NCBI GenBank assembly: GCA_948847595.1
Contig: CAQOGY010000019.1
Span: 1-60,688 of the forward strand
Length of the DNA stretch: 60,688 nucleotides
Direction of reading: 5' to 3'
From: an uncultured Bacteroides sp.
GTDB taxonomy: Bacteria > Bacteroidota > Bacteroidia > Bacteroidales > Bacteroidaceae
The notes under the pieces were generated by a model. The model made no database searches and was not told where the DNA came from. It saw only the letters and a program-made list of their open reading frames with translations. Made by a program: the position numbers and the translations under genes. Shown in pieces: positions 25,933-34,992 of the stretch. Each line of letters opens with the position of its first letter. The first letter of the stretch is position 1.

Positions 25933-27396
25933 TTATTTCAGCGTTCCCAAAGACTTCTTCAGATAAATCTCCGTCAGCTTCACGTCGATTTGTGCGTCAA
26001 TCTTTTCCGATTGGGCGGACAGCCATGCCGTTTGTGCTTCCAGGACATTGCTGGTGGCAATGACCCCTTCTTTGAAGCCTAAGGTGGCATAACGGAGATT
26101 TTCGTCAGCCTTTTCCATATTCTTGGTTGCCATTACCAGTTTTTTGCTGGCTTCCTTTACTTTAAAAGCGGATTGGTTAACTTGCAATTCGATCTTTTCT
26201 CTCGCATCCTGAAGCTGATATTGTGCGATTCGTGCTTCTGCCTTGGCGGCTTTGGTCTTGTAAATGCCTTCCCCCCAATGCCAGATAGGTATCTGTACCA
26301 TAACGCCCACATTCCACATTCCTTTGAATTTATTCTCAAAGCTGTTGAATACGGAAGGATTGGTCACCATATAATTTCCCATCAACGCAATGGACGGAAG
26401 ATGTTCGGCGCGGGTAACATTTATTTTCTGTTTATAAATCTGAGTAGCTAGTTCAAGACTGCGTATCTCCGGACGGTTGGCGTAAGCGGTGGACATGTCG
26501 AAGTGGGTCTCTGGTGTGAGCAGTGGAATGTCCTCCATATTTTCGTCTGCCAACGTGATAGGAGAGCTGAGATCAATGCCACATAGTTGACACAACAACA
26601 TTCGGGCCAGGCTTAATCCGTCTTCCACTTTAGTCAGTGTCATTTCCGCTTCGTTGACTTTCACACGTACGGACAAACCGTCGGCTTTTGTGGCAACTCC
26701 TTCGGCAATCATCTTTTCCACATCGCTGTCCAGCTGCTGCAAAAGTTTGAGATAGCCTTCGGCCAGTTTCTTCTTGTTCACTAAGGATATGACTTGCCAG
26801 TAAGCCTGGTCAGTGCTCATGATAACCTCCTGCATGCCTCCTTGATGTTGCTGTTGCGCTAATTCTTCGGCATACTTTGTGATTTTATTATATGCACGGA
26901 TTTTGCCGCCCATGTATAATGGCTGTGTCAGCGTGATGGCACCTGCATATACATTTCTTGTATCTGTGCGGAGCGCATCCACCAGTGAGTTTCCTGCCTG
27001 GTCGAGGGCGGGCAAGGCAGCTCCTAACTTTTCACTTAAAGAAGCGATAAGCGGTCTCAACTCCGGGTGTGCGGTAGCAATCTCTGTAGCCGTCTGTTGT
27101 ATCGGACCGGCCAAATTGGTCCCCAATCCCGAAAGCGCCGCTTTCTGGTCATTGTTCAATAATGAAAATTCTTTTTGATTTCTCATGTAAGTTCCCGTAG
27201 CCGAGAAACTGGGCAGGTAGTTGGTAAATGCAGCTTTGTGCTGATAATGAGCGGCATTTATTTTTTCATTGCTTATCAACAGATCTTTGTTGTTGGCAAG
27301 AGCTAATGCGCGGCAACTATCTAGGCTTAGGAAGCTTTGCGCTTTTACTATAAAAGTCAGGCTCAACAGAATTGTCAGAAGAAATAGTTTTTTCAT
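25933..27396 (-). CDS. TolC-family outer membrane efflux protein
   Basis: A 487-residue exported protein. The signal peptide (about 1-19, ending VKAQ) is followed by the two-repeat TolC architecture: DSCRALALANNKDLLISNEKI near the start and long amphipathic helices in each half. LEAQTAWLSAQSEKIDAQID is near the end. An insertion of about 50 residues (about 95-150, rich in Ala and Leu) sits before the first outer strand (ITLTQPLYMGGKI). It forms the outer membrane duct for the HlyD-permease pair downstream. It is the first gene of the operon, with a good promoter at 27534-27564. Confidence 0.94.
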   Translation of the reverse strand: MKKLFLLTILLSLTFIVKAQSFLSLDSCRALALANNKDLLISNEKINAAHYQHKAAFTNYLPSFSATGTYMRNQKEFSLLNNDQKAALSGLGTNLAGPIQQTATEIATAHPELRPLIASLSEKLGAALPALDQAGNSLVDALRTDTRNVYAGAITLTQPLYMGGKIRAYNKITKYAEELAQQQHQGGMQEVIMSTDQAYWQVISLVNKKKLAEGYLKLLQQLDSDVEKMIAEGVATKADGLSVRVKVNEAEMTLTKVEDGLSLARMLLCQLCGIDLSSPITLADENMEDIPLLTPETHFDMSTAYANRPEIRSLELATQIYKQKINVTRAEHLPSIALMGNYMVTNPSVFNSFENKFKGMWNVGVMVQIPIWHWGEGIYKTKAAKAEARIAQYQLQDAREKIELQVNQSAFKVKEASKKLVMATKNMEKADENLRYATLGFKEGVIATSNVLEAQTAWLSAQSEKIDAQIDVKLTEIYLKKSLGTLK

Positions 27397-27435
27397 CGCA
27401 TCTTACATATTAATAAGGTGATACTTCTTTTTTAA

Positions 27436-27448
27436 ATAACCCCGTTAT
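27436..27448. promoter_or_regulatory. Palindrome in the efflux-operon leader
   Basis: ATAAC-CCC-GTTAT, a 13-bp inverted repeat 40 bp before the tolC-like start and about 80 nt downstream of the predicted transcription start. It could be a regulator site or a leader hairpin; no regulator gene is adjacent. Confidence 0.35.
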
Positions 27449-27533
27449 CATATAAATTGTTTATTGAAATAGTTCATTTTTTTGTACTTGTTGACTTAAA
27501 CAATAATTGCATAAACAACGATGCAAATGTATG

Positions 27534-27564
27534 TGCTTTCTGTGAAAACGCAAAATGAATTAGC
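27534..27564 (-). promoter_or_regulatory. Promoter of the efflux operon
   Basis: On the minus strand TTTG (27564-27561), 19 bp, then TACATTTG (27541-27534): a perfect Bacteroides promoter. The leader is about 130 nt. Confidence 0.8.
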
Positions 27565-27632
27565 TTTTTTTAAATGCTTCTCTTTGGAAAATATGCTATA
27601 CTTGCATTTTGAAACATGATAAACATACTATA

Positions 27633-28961
27633 ATGTTATTAAATCTGACAGAAGAACAAATCACTCAACTCGCTCCGGACGCTGCGTCTGTCAAAGCAGG
27701 AAAAGGGCTGGCGAACCGGACTAAGTGGGTACTTCTGGAGCATAGTGACCGCGCCATCTGGGGACACTGCCAAGGAAGTGGAAAAACGCCTTATCAAACA
27801 GTAGTTGATACAAAGAATATTGCATTCAAATGTTCTTGTCCCAGCCGTAAGTTTCCGTGTAAACATGGGTTGGGGCTTTTATTTATGTATGCTTCCCATG
27901 CTGATCTTTTCAAGGAAGCGGAGGAACCGGACTGGGTAACGGCATGGCTCTCCAAACGTGAAGAGAAGGCGGAGAAGAAAGAGCAGAAAGAGAAATCGGA
28001 AACTCCGGTGGATGAAGCGGCACAGGCCAAGAGGCAGGCCGTGCGCCATCAGAAGGTATTGGCTGGAATTGATGATCTTCAGATCTGGATGAAAGACTTG
28101 CTCCGCAACGGGCTGCTGAATATCCCGGAAAGAGCACATACACTATTTGAACCCATATCCCGCAGGATGATTGATGCACAGGCCGGCGGATTGGCGGGCA
28201 GGTTACGATCGCTACAGGAAATCAATTACTATACAGACAGTTGGAAATATGAGCTTACCGACAAATTGAGTAAACTGTATCTTCTGACAGAAAGTTATAA
28301 GAATCTGGATTCTCTTTCTGCTGAGTGGCAAACGGAAATCCGTACTCAGGTTGGATATCCGCAGGCGAAGGAAGAAGTGATGTCCGGCGTACCGGTGACA
28401 GACCAATGGATCGTTTTGCATACCAGAAGCCGGAAAATAAATGAGCTGCGGACAGAAACTTTCTGGTTGTACGGGAAGTCCAGTCACCGTATGGCCCTCT
28501 ATTTAAACTTTCTGGCTCCCGGAGCGTTGCCGGAATTTAATCTGGTTCCCGGCGGTGTCTATGAAGGAGAGTTGTATTTTTATCAGGGTGTTGGTGCCTT
28601 GCGTGCCCTGCCCAAAAACATGAAATGGCTGGATAGTACCTTTCTGCCTTCATTGTGTGCCGACATACCGGTTGCCATGCAATCTTACAGAGCAGTTATA
28701 CAGACTCATCCGTTTGCGGAGGAAGTTCCTCTCTTGGTGGACAATGTCAGACTGGTAACAAGCGGAAATACGCACTATCTACAGGATGCCGGAGGCGTGG
28801 CTGTTCCGGTGCATATTGAAGAGACTGCACGTGTTGATATACTGGCTATAACAGGCGGAAAACCCTTCTCGGCTTTTTTGCTGGCAGACGCCGTTTCCTG
28901 TGAATTGAAAACAATCTGGTATCAATCTGAATTTTATTTTTGGAAAGATGAACTTAACTGA
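27633..28961 (+). CDS. SWIM zinc-finger protein (first gene of MoxR/vWA operon)
   Basis: A protein of about 442 residues with a SWIM zinc-finger motif CSCPSRKFPCKH (C67, C69, C76, H78). SWIM domains bind Zn2+ and mediate contacts with DNA or protein. The start is ATG 27633 (MLLNLTEEQITQLAPD); an upstream in-frame TTG is less likely. The rest is a linker rich in Lys and Glu (about 100-130) and a large alpha/beta region of unknown fold. The end overlaps the DUF5691 gene by 14 bp, so the two are coupled. In many bacteria SWIM, DUF5691, MoxR, DUF5682 and vWA genes are found together; that statement is from memory of genome neighbourhoods. Confidence 0.88.
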   Translation: MLLNLTEEQITQLAPDAASVKAGKGLANRTKWVLLEHSDRAIWGHCQGSGKTPYQTVVDTKNIAFKCSCPSRKFPCKHGLGLLFMYASHADLFKEAEEPDWVTAWLSKREEKAEKKEQKEKSETPVDEAAQAKRQAVRHQKVLAGIDDLQIWMKDLLRNGLLNIPERAHTLFEPISRRMIDAQAGGLAGRLRSLQEINYYTDSWKYELTDKLSKLYLLTESYKNLDSLSAEWQTEIRTQVGYPQAKEEVMSGVPVTDQWIVLHTRSRKINELRTETFWLYGKSSHRMALYLNFLAPGALPEFNLVPGGVYEGELYFYQGVGALRALPKNMKWLDSTFLPSLCADIPVAMQSYRAVIQTHPFAEEVPLLVDNVRLVTSGNTHYLQDAGGVAVPVHIEETARVDILAITGGKPFSAFLLADAVSCELKTIWYQSEFYFWKDELN

Positions 28962-30423
28962 TCATATCATCAATGTGGCATTGCTTGGCACTGCCACCCG
29001 TGAACTGATAACGACTGATTTTCCGGAAGAGTTGCAAGAAACCCTCCGCGACATTCAGGCGAAAGCAGAGGATGCGGAAGCTCTCTTCTATCAGCAGTCC
29101 GCTTTGGGCTTTGCCTTTGCACGTGCCGGAGTGGAGGCCCAATCCATTGCAGGAGTTACAAATGTGACAGAAGCTCCGGAAGAAGACAAACCTTACTTCC
29201 TCCGTGAAGTGGGAGAGTTGCTTACTTCCCTGTATCTCAATAAAAATCAGTATCTTTTGCTGTATGCTTATCGGAGAGCTGCCGACAAAGGAAAATTGAT
29301 CCCTCCTGCCTATCTGCAAACTTTATTGCGAAGAGCTTTTGACCGGAATAATCCCTACAGGTATGAGGAACAGCACTAGCTGTCTCTGCTGACAGGGCAA
29401 AGAGGACGTTGGCTTCTTCCGCAAATGGGATTTCCCGTATGGGGAGAATCCGGTAATGAAACTTGGGAAACTGCCTCTCACGAAGAACGGAAACGAATGT
29501 TGACTAACCTGCGGAAAAATAGTCCGGAGCAGGGGCTTGCCTTATTGCAGACCGAACTGAAGAATGAGTCGGCTGCCCATCGGGATGAACTGATTCAGTG
29601 TTTGCGGTGGGGGTTGAGTAAATCAGACGAAGCATTCCTGCAAGAGATCGTGGCGACCGACCGGAGCAGTAATGTCAAAGAAACGGCCCGGCGATTATTG
29701 TGTAGCCTGCCGGACTCCGAACTGGTGAAAATATACGAAGAATTATTGCGGGGGAAATTACATTTCAATTTCCTTTTGGGATGGTCGTATGATAAGATTG
29801 AATTTACCCCTGAAATGAAGAAACTGGGACTTGAAGAGGTGAGTTCCAATAAAAACGAGAAGGATGATCGTTTCTTGTTACGCCAGTTGGCGGAACGTGT
29901 TCCATTAAGTTTCTGGAGTGAGTTTTATGACTGTCCGCCGGAGAAGGCTGCCAGCAAACTGGCGAAGAACCCTCCTTTTCAGAAACTGTTCGACCTGTCG
30001 AAACCGATCCTGAATTTCAGCGACTCCGGTTGGGCATATCATACCTTGAAGGAGAATGCGGATGAAAAAATGGCGGACGCGTTGATGGGTTTATTGCCTT
30101 CCTCCCAACGTGAGGAAATAGCTTTTCAGTCAGAGAGAGGCGGCTATATTCCGGATAGCTGGTTCAACGAAGACGGCACTGGATGGGGAATGAAATTCTC
30201 CACCCGTGTATTCCAGCGGATGCTTCGGAATAATTACTATCTCCCTAAGGAGACAGCCGAACGACTGGCATTATACTTCCCGTCCGAGATGAGAAAACCC
30301 ATCGAACAGACAGCGCTTTCAATGGCCGCACAAGAGAATAATACCTCCACCCGTTTTTCCCGGTTGATGATGGAATACATGGATTTGAAGCAGAGAATAG
30401 ATACCTTATTAAATAATGACTAA
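28948..30423 (+). pseudogene. DUF5691 protein gene interrupted by an in-frame TAG stop
   Basis: The frame from ATG 28948 reads 143 codons and stops at TAG 29377-29379, then continues in the same frame without another stop to 30423. The sequence just after the stop (LSLLTGQRGRWLLPQMGFPVW) continues as normal protein in the same frame, so a full protein of 491 residues is split by a single nonsense codon (CAG to TAG would restore Gln). The C-terminal part (ATG 29425, 332 residues) is helical, HEAT-like, with NSPEQGLALLQTELKNES repeats. Either the gene is dead, the two halves work as separate products, TAG is read through, or the base is an error. The family has no known function. Confidence 0.8.
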
Positions 30424-30441
30424 TAAAAACAGAAAGAAGAT

Positions 30442-31521
30442 ATGAGCACTTTATTAAGACAACATGCTGAACAGCAATTTGCAGAAGAACTTCACGAGTT
30501 GAAACAGAATGAAACAAATCCCGTTCCGGAGAATTGGGAGATGTCTCCGCAGTCAGTGGTTACCTACCTGATGGGCGGTAAATTGAAAAACGGATTTGAA
30601 GTTGCTCCTAAATATATAGGTAACCGTCGTCTGATGGAAATAGCTGTGGCAACCCTTGTCACCGACCGTGCGCTACTGCTTTACGGACTGCCCGGAACTG
30701 CGAAAAGCTGGGTGAGCGAGCATATTGCCGCTGCTATTTCCGGTGATTCCACTTTAATAGTGCAGGGGACGGCCGGCACCGGTGAAGAAGCGATCCGTTA
30801 TGGGTGGAACTATGCCCGTTTGCTGGCGGAAGGTCCGAGTGTGGGGGCATTGGTGCAAACTCCGGTAATGAAAGCTATGCAGGAAGGTAAGATAGGCCGT
30901 ATTGAGGAGCTGACACGCATCGGTTCCGATGTGCAGGATACACTGATCACCATTCTTTCTGAAAAGACATTGCCCATCCCGGAGCTGAATACAGAAGTAC
31001 AGGCAATCCGCGGTTTCAATATCATCGCTACTGCTAATAATCGGGATAAGGGAGTCAATGATCTGTCAAGCGCCTTGAAACGCCGTTTCAATACGGTCAT
31101 TCTTCCCTTGCCGGATTCTATTGATGAAGAAATAGATATTGTGCGCCGACGGGTAGAGAGCTTTGAGAAAGTAATGCAGCTCCCGGCTGAAAAGCCTGCT
31201 CTGGAGGAGATTCGCCGTGTCGTTACTATCTTCCGTGAACTTCGTCAGGGCGCCACTGCCGACGGTAAGACGAAACTGAAGACTCCGAGCGGAACGCTTA
31301 GCACAGCGGAGGCTATTTCGGTGGTAAACAATGGACTGGCGATGGCAGGTTATTTCGGTGACGGAGAAATTCATGCCGAAGATCTCGTATCCGGTATTTT
31401 GGGTGCAGTGGTCAAAGACCCTGTACAGGATAAAGTCGTTTGGCAGGAATATATGGAAACGGTCGTGAAGAATCGGGACGGCTGGAAAGATATTTACCGT
31501 GCTTCAAGGGATATGATTTAA
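30442..31521 (+). CDS. MoxR-type AAA+ ATPase
   Basis: A 359-residue AAA+ ATPase. Walker A is GLPGTAKS (82-89). The Walker B place reads GKIGRIEELTRI (about 150-161), a divergent form of the hhhhDE motif with the acidic pair EE. Sensor 1 is FNIIATANNRDKG (about 193-205), and the arginine-finger region is SALKRRF. The C-terminal lid is helical (about 255-359). MoxR ATPases work with vWA proteins like the BchI/BchD chelatase pair, remodelling or loading a target protein. The vWA partner is two genes downstream. Same operon: 18 bp after DUF5691, 14 bp before DUF5682. Confidence 0.93.
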   Translation: MSTLLRQHAEQQFAEELHELKQNETNPVPENWEMSPQSVVTYLMGGKLKNGFEVAPKYIGNRRLMEIAVATLVTDRALLLYGLPGTAKSWVSEHIAAAISGDSTLIVQGTAGTGEEAIRYGWNYARLLAEGPSVGALVQTPVMKAMQEGKIGRIEELTRIGSDVQDTLITILSEKTLPIPELNTEVQAIRGFNIIATANNRDKGVNDLSSALKRRFNTVILPLPDSIDEEIDIVRRRVESFEKVMQLPAEKPALEEIRRVVTIFRELRQGATADGKTKLKTPSGTLSTAEAISVVNNGLAMAGYFGDGEIHAEDLVSGILGAVVKDPVQDKVVWQEYMETVVKNRDGWKDIYRASRDMI

Positions 31522-31535
31522 AAAGAAAGGAAGAA

Positions 31536-33764
31536 ATGGCTATTCATTTACTAGGCATCAGGCATCACGGTCCCGGCTCGTGCCGCAATGTGCTGAACTA
31601 CTTGCAGGAACTGCAACCGGATCTGATTCTGGTAGAAGGTCCGGCAGAAGCCGAAGCGCTGCTGGCCTGTGTGGAAAATCCGCAGATGACGCCTCCGGTA
31701 GCTTTGCTGGCATACCAGCCGGACGAGCCTCAGAATGCAGTGTTCTACCCTTTTGCGGAGTTCTCGCCCGAGTGGCAGGCGATGCGTTATGCCGTACAGA
31801 ACCGGATACCTTTCCGCTTTTTCGACTTACCTCTGATCTATTCGCTGGCTCTTCGGGCACAAAAGACCTCTGAACAGGAGACGGAAACGACCGCTGAAGT
31901 CGCAGAAGCCGGCGACCCGTTCGACTGGCTGGCTCATGCCGCAGGATTTACTGATGGTGAATCCTGGTGGGAAACTATGATTGAACACCGGCAAGAACCT
32001 GCCGATATTTTTCAGGCGGTACAAGAGGCTGTGACTGCTCTTCGGGAAGAACTTCCGGGGCACACCTCTCCGCGTGACCTGATACGTGAAGCGTGGATGC
32101 GTAAAATGATACGTGCGGCACAGAAGGAGAATTTCGAACGCATTGTCGTCGTCTGTGGTGCATGGCATGTACCCGCACTGGACGATATGCCCAAAGTAAA
32201 GGACGATAATGAACTACTGAAGGGACTTCCCAAAGTAAAGGTAGAATGTACATGGATTCCGTGGACGTATGACCGGCTTGCTTTCCGCAGCGGGTACGGT
32301 GCGGGAATCGAATCTCCGGGCTGGTATCATTATCTCTGGCATCATCCGGAGGATGATGGCACGCTTTGGGTGAGCCGGATCGCCTCTCTGTTGCGGCAGA
32401 AGAATATGGATATCTCGGTAGCCCATGTTATTGAAACCGTCCGTCTGGCACAGGTGACGGCTGCTTTGAGAGATCTGCCTTATCCTTCTCTGAATGAATA
32501 TAACGAAGCTGTCACTACGGTGATGGGCTTCGGAGATGATATTTTGTTGCAGATTATCAAAGAAGAACTGATCATCAGCAACCGCTTGGGAAGTGTACCT
32601 GATGACGTTCCCAAAGTACCTCTGCTGGTAGACGTGGAGAAAATACAGAAACGTCTGCGTGTTCCGTTCACCGCCGAGATCAAAGAACTGATATTAGACC
32701 TCCGCAAGCCGAATGATCTGGAGCGAAGTATCTTCTTCCATCGCCTGCAACTGCTGGGCATCGACTGGACTATCCTCGGACGGATAGACGGGAAAGGTAC
32801 TTTCAAGGAAAAATGGACCTTGTATCACAAACCGGAACAAATCATCCAAATCATTGAACGGGCTATCTGGGGAAACACGGTGATGGAAGCTACGCAGAAA
32901 TATCTGTTGAAACAGATGGCGGAGATTCAGCATATCCCGGAACTGACAGCTTTGTTGAGTACGGTCCTCCCCGCCGATCTTCCGGCGCTGGTAGAAGCGA
33001 TGACCGTACAGTTGGACCGTCTTTCGGCTGCTTCTACCGATATTCTGGAAATGATGGAGGCGGTCCCCGATCTGGTGAATATCGTCCGTTACGGAAACGT
33101 GCGTGATCTTGATTTCTCGAAGGTCGGTGATATGCTCGAAGCCATGATTGCCCGTATTCTTGCGGGTGGTGTATTGGTGTGTATCAATATCGATGAAGAG
33201 GCAGCCGGTGATCTTCTGAATAAATTGGTTGCCACGGACTATGCGCTCTCCATTCTGAATCGGGAAGAACTGAACCTGATGTGGCGCAATTTCATCGGTC
33301 AGGTACGTTCTTCTGCCAATGTGCATCCGTTGTTGTCCGGTTATGCTACCCGTCTGCTGAATGACAAAGGGGAAATCTCCGCAGAGGAGATGGAGACGAC
33401 ACTTAGTTTTTATTCTTCTGTTGGCAATGCTCCGGCAGATATGGCATACTGGTTCGAAGGCTTTTTGCGTTCATCCGGTTCGATCCTGTTGCTGGACGAC
33501 CGTCTCTGGAATTTGGTGAATAACTGGGTATGTTCGCAGGACAAAGAAACATTTATGGAATTGTTGCCTGTATTGAGGCGTACTTTCAGCGAATTTACCT
33601 CTGCCGAACGCCGTAAGCTGGGTGAGAAAGCCCGTCGTACGGATTCTACGGGCACATCATCTGCCGTAGGAGCTTCGGTAACGGAGAATGAGTGTCTGAA
33701 TCGGGAAGAAGCAAAGAAGGTAATCCCCGTGATTCGTCAATTATTGGGACTGGAAACAAAGTAA
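31536..33764 (+). CDS. DUF5682 protein, probable Tiki/EreA/ChaN-superfamily hydrolase
   Basis: A 742-residue soluble protein. The start ATG 31536 (MAIHLLGIRHHGPGS) is fixed by its motif, since the first catalytic-type block lies at residues 7-10. Two GxxH motifs are visible: GIRH (7-10) and GAWH (208-211), with an early VEGP (E34) and REAWMRKMI (about 184-192). This is the pattern of the Tiki/TraB/EreA/ChaN superfamily of metal-dependent hydrolases. The assignment is made from motifs, not search. The remaining 500 residues are mainly helical and probably a scaffold or substrate domain. Placed between MoxR and vWA genes (14 and 10 bp gaps), it is likely the effector subunit of the complex. Confidence 0.85.
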   Translation: MAIHLLGIRHHGPGSCRNVLNYLQELQPDLILVEGPAEAEALLACVENPQMTPPVALLAYQPDEPQNAVFYPFAEFSPEWQAMRYAVQNRIPFRFFDLPLIYSLALRAQKTSEQETETTAEVAEAGDPFDWLAHAAGFTDGESWWETMIEHRQEPADIFQAVQEAVTALREELPGHTSPRDLIREAWMRKMIRAAQKENFERIVVVCGAWHVPALDDMPKVKDDNELLKGLPKVKVECTWIPWTYDRLAFRSGYGAGIESPGWYHYLWHHPEDDGTLWVSRIASLLRQKNMDISVAHVIETVRLAQVTAALRDLPYPSLNEYNEAVTTVMGFGDDILLQIIKEELIISNRLGSVPDDVPKVPLLVDVEKIQKRLRVPFTAEIKELILDLRKPNDLERSIFFHRLQLLGIDWTILGRIDGKGTFKEKWTLYHKPEQIIQIIERAIWGNTVMEATQKYLLKQMAEIQHIPELTALLSTVLPADLPALVEAMTVQLDRLSAASTDILEMMEAVPDLVNIVRYGNVRDLDFSKVGDMLEAMIARILAGGVLVCINIDEEAAGDLLNKLVATDYALSILNREELNLMWRNFIGQVRSSANVHPLLSGYATRLLNDKGEISAEEMETTLSFYSSVGNAPADMAYWFEGFLRSSGSILLLDDRLWNLVNNWVCSQDKETFMELLPVLRRTFSEFTSAERRKLGEKARRTDSTGTSSAVGASVTENECLNREEAKKVIPVIRQLLGLETK

Positions 33765-33774
33765 AGGAAAGAAG

Positions 33775-34905
33775 ATGGAAGAAGAATTACTGAAAAGGTG
33801 GCGTCTGATACTGGGCGGCGATGAGGCTGACGGTACAGGCGTGACATTGAATCTGGAAGAACAGCGGATAGACCATTCTCTGGAAGCTGTATATGATAGT
33901 GACAGAAGAGGGGGGCTGGGTTCCTCGGCTCCCAAAGTAAGCCGATGGCTTGGAGATATCCGTGAGTTCTTTCCGCAGACAGTGGTACAAGTGATTCAGC
34001 GGGATGCTATAAAACGTCTGAATCTGACCAGTCTGCTTACCGAAAAAGAAATGCTGGAAACGGTCGTCCCCGATGTTCATCTGGTTGCCACCCTGATGTC
34101 GTTAAGCCGGGTGATTCCTGAAAAGAATAAGGAGATGGCACGCCAGGTAGTCCGCAAGGTGGTTGAGGAGTTGCTTCGCAAACTGTCGGCTCCTACGCAA
34201 CAGGCGGTAACCGGTGCTTTGAACCGTTCCAGCCGTCGCAGGAACCCGCGTTACAATGAGATAGATTGGAAAACGACCATTACCAAGAACCTGAAAAACT
34301 ACCAACCGGACTATAAGACGATTATTCCCGAAATCCGTATTGGTTATGGGCGTAAACGGAAAGCGATGAAAGACATTATCCTGTGTCTGGATCAAAGCGG
34401 TTCTATGGGGACGTCGGTCATTTATTCCGGCATATTCGGTTCTGTGTTGGCATCCATTCCGGCGGTATCTACCCGTATGGTGGTTTTTGATACGGCAGTC
34501 GTTGATCTGACGGATGATTTGCAAGATCCCGTGGATCTGCTTTTCGGGGTACAGCTCGGGGGAGGAACCGATATAGCCCGTGCGCTGACTTATTGTCAGG
34601 GAGTCATTACCCGTCCGCAGGACACGGTGATGGTGTTGGTGACTGACCTTTACGAAGGAGGAGACTCCAGAGAAATGAGAAAGAAATTTGTCTCGTTGGT
34701 CAATAGCGGTGTGCAGTTGATTGTCCTTCCGGCGTTGAACGATGACGGTGCTCCGTCCTACGACAAGGGGCATGCTGAATTTCTCGCTTCCATAGGAGTG
34801 CCGACATTTGCCTGTACTCCGGATAAGTTTCCGGACCTTATGGCGGCTGCTTTGAGTAAACAGGACATTGGAATGTGGGTTTCTCAGAATGTAAAGAGTG
34901 AATGA
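33775..34905 (+). CDS. von Willebrand factor A domain protein (CoxE/BchD-like)
   Basis: A 376-residue soluble protein. The N-terminal half is helical and basic (RSSRRRNPRY, about 151-160). The C-terminal half is a vWA domain with a complete MIDAS: DQSGSMG (206-212), the Thr in GGGTDIA (about 265) and VTDLYEGG (Asp about 290). It has no signal peptide or TM, unlike BatA-type vWA proteins, so it acts in the cytoplasm. By analogy with BchD, CoxE and RavA-ViaA, it would bridge the MoxR hexamer and the target or the DUF5682 subunit. It is the last gene of the operon; a bidirectional terminator follows. Confidence 0.92.
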   Translation: MEEELLKRWRLILGGDEADGTGVTLNLEEQRIDHSLEAVYDSDRRGGLGSSAPKVSRWLGDIREFFPQTVVQVIQRDAIKRLNLTSLLTEKEMLETVVPDVHLVATLMSLSRVIPEKNKEMARQVVRKVVEELLRKLSAPTQQAVTGALNRSSRRRNPRYNEIDWKTTITKNLKNYQPDYKTIIPEIRIGYGRKRKAMKDIILCLDQSGSMGTSVIYSGIFGSVLASIPAVSTRMVVFDTAVVDLTDDLQDPVDLLFGVQLGGGTDIARALTYCQGVITRPQDTVMVLVTDLYEGGDSREMRKKFVSLVNSGVQLIVLPALNDDGAPSYDKGHAEFLASIGVPTFACTPDKFPDLMAAALSKQDIGMWVSQNVKSE

Positions 34906-34925
34906 CAACTATTGGATAGAAAAGA

Positions 34926-34963
34926 AAGAAGGCTGTCCCTCATAGCGAAGGACAGCCTTTCTT
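34926..34963. terminator. Bidirectional terminator after the MoxR/vWA operon and mdh
   Basis: GGCTGTCC (34931-34938) and GGACAGCC (34950-34957) extended by AAGAA/TTCTT-type pairs, with A's left and T's right. It serves the convergent operon end and mdh. Confidence 0.88.
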
Positions 34964-34992
34964 AGCTTATATAAATGTAAGGGGATTGCTAA

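Noticed and set aside
28948..30423. Frameshift in the DUF5691 gene
   Set aside because: Both parts are in the same frame; the break is a single stop codon, not an indel.
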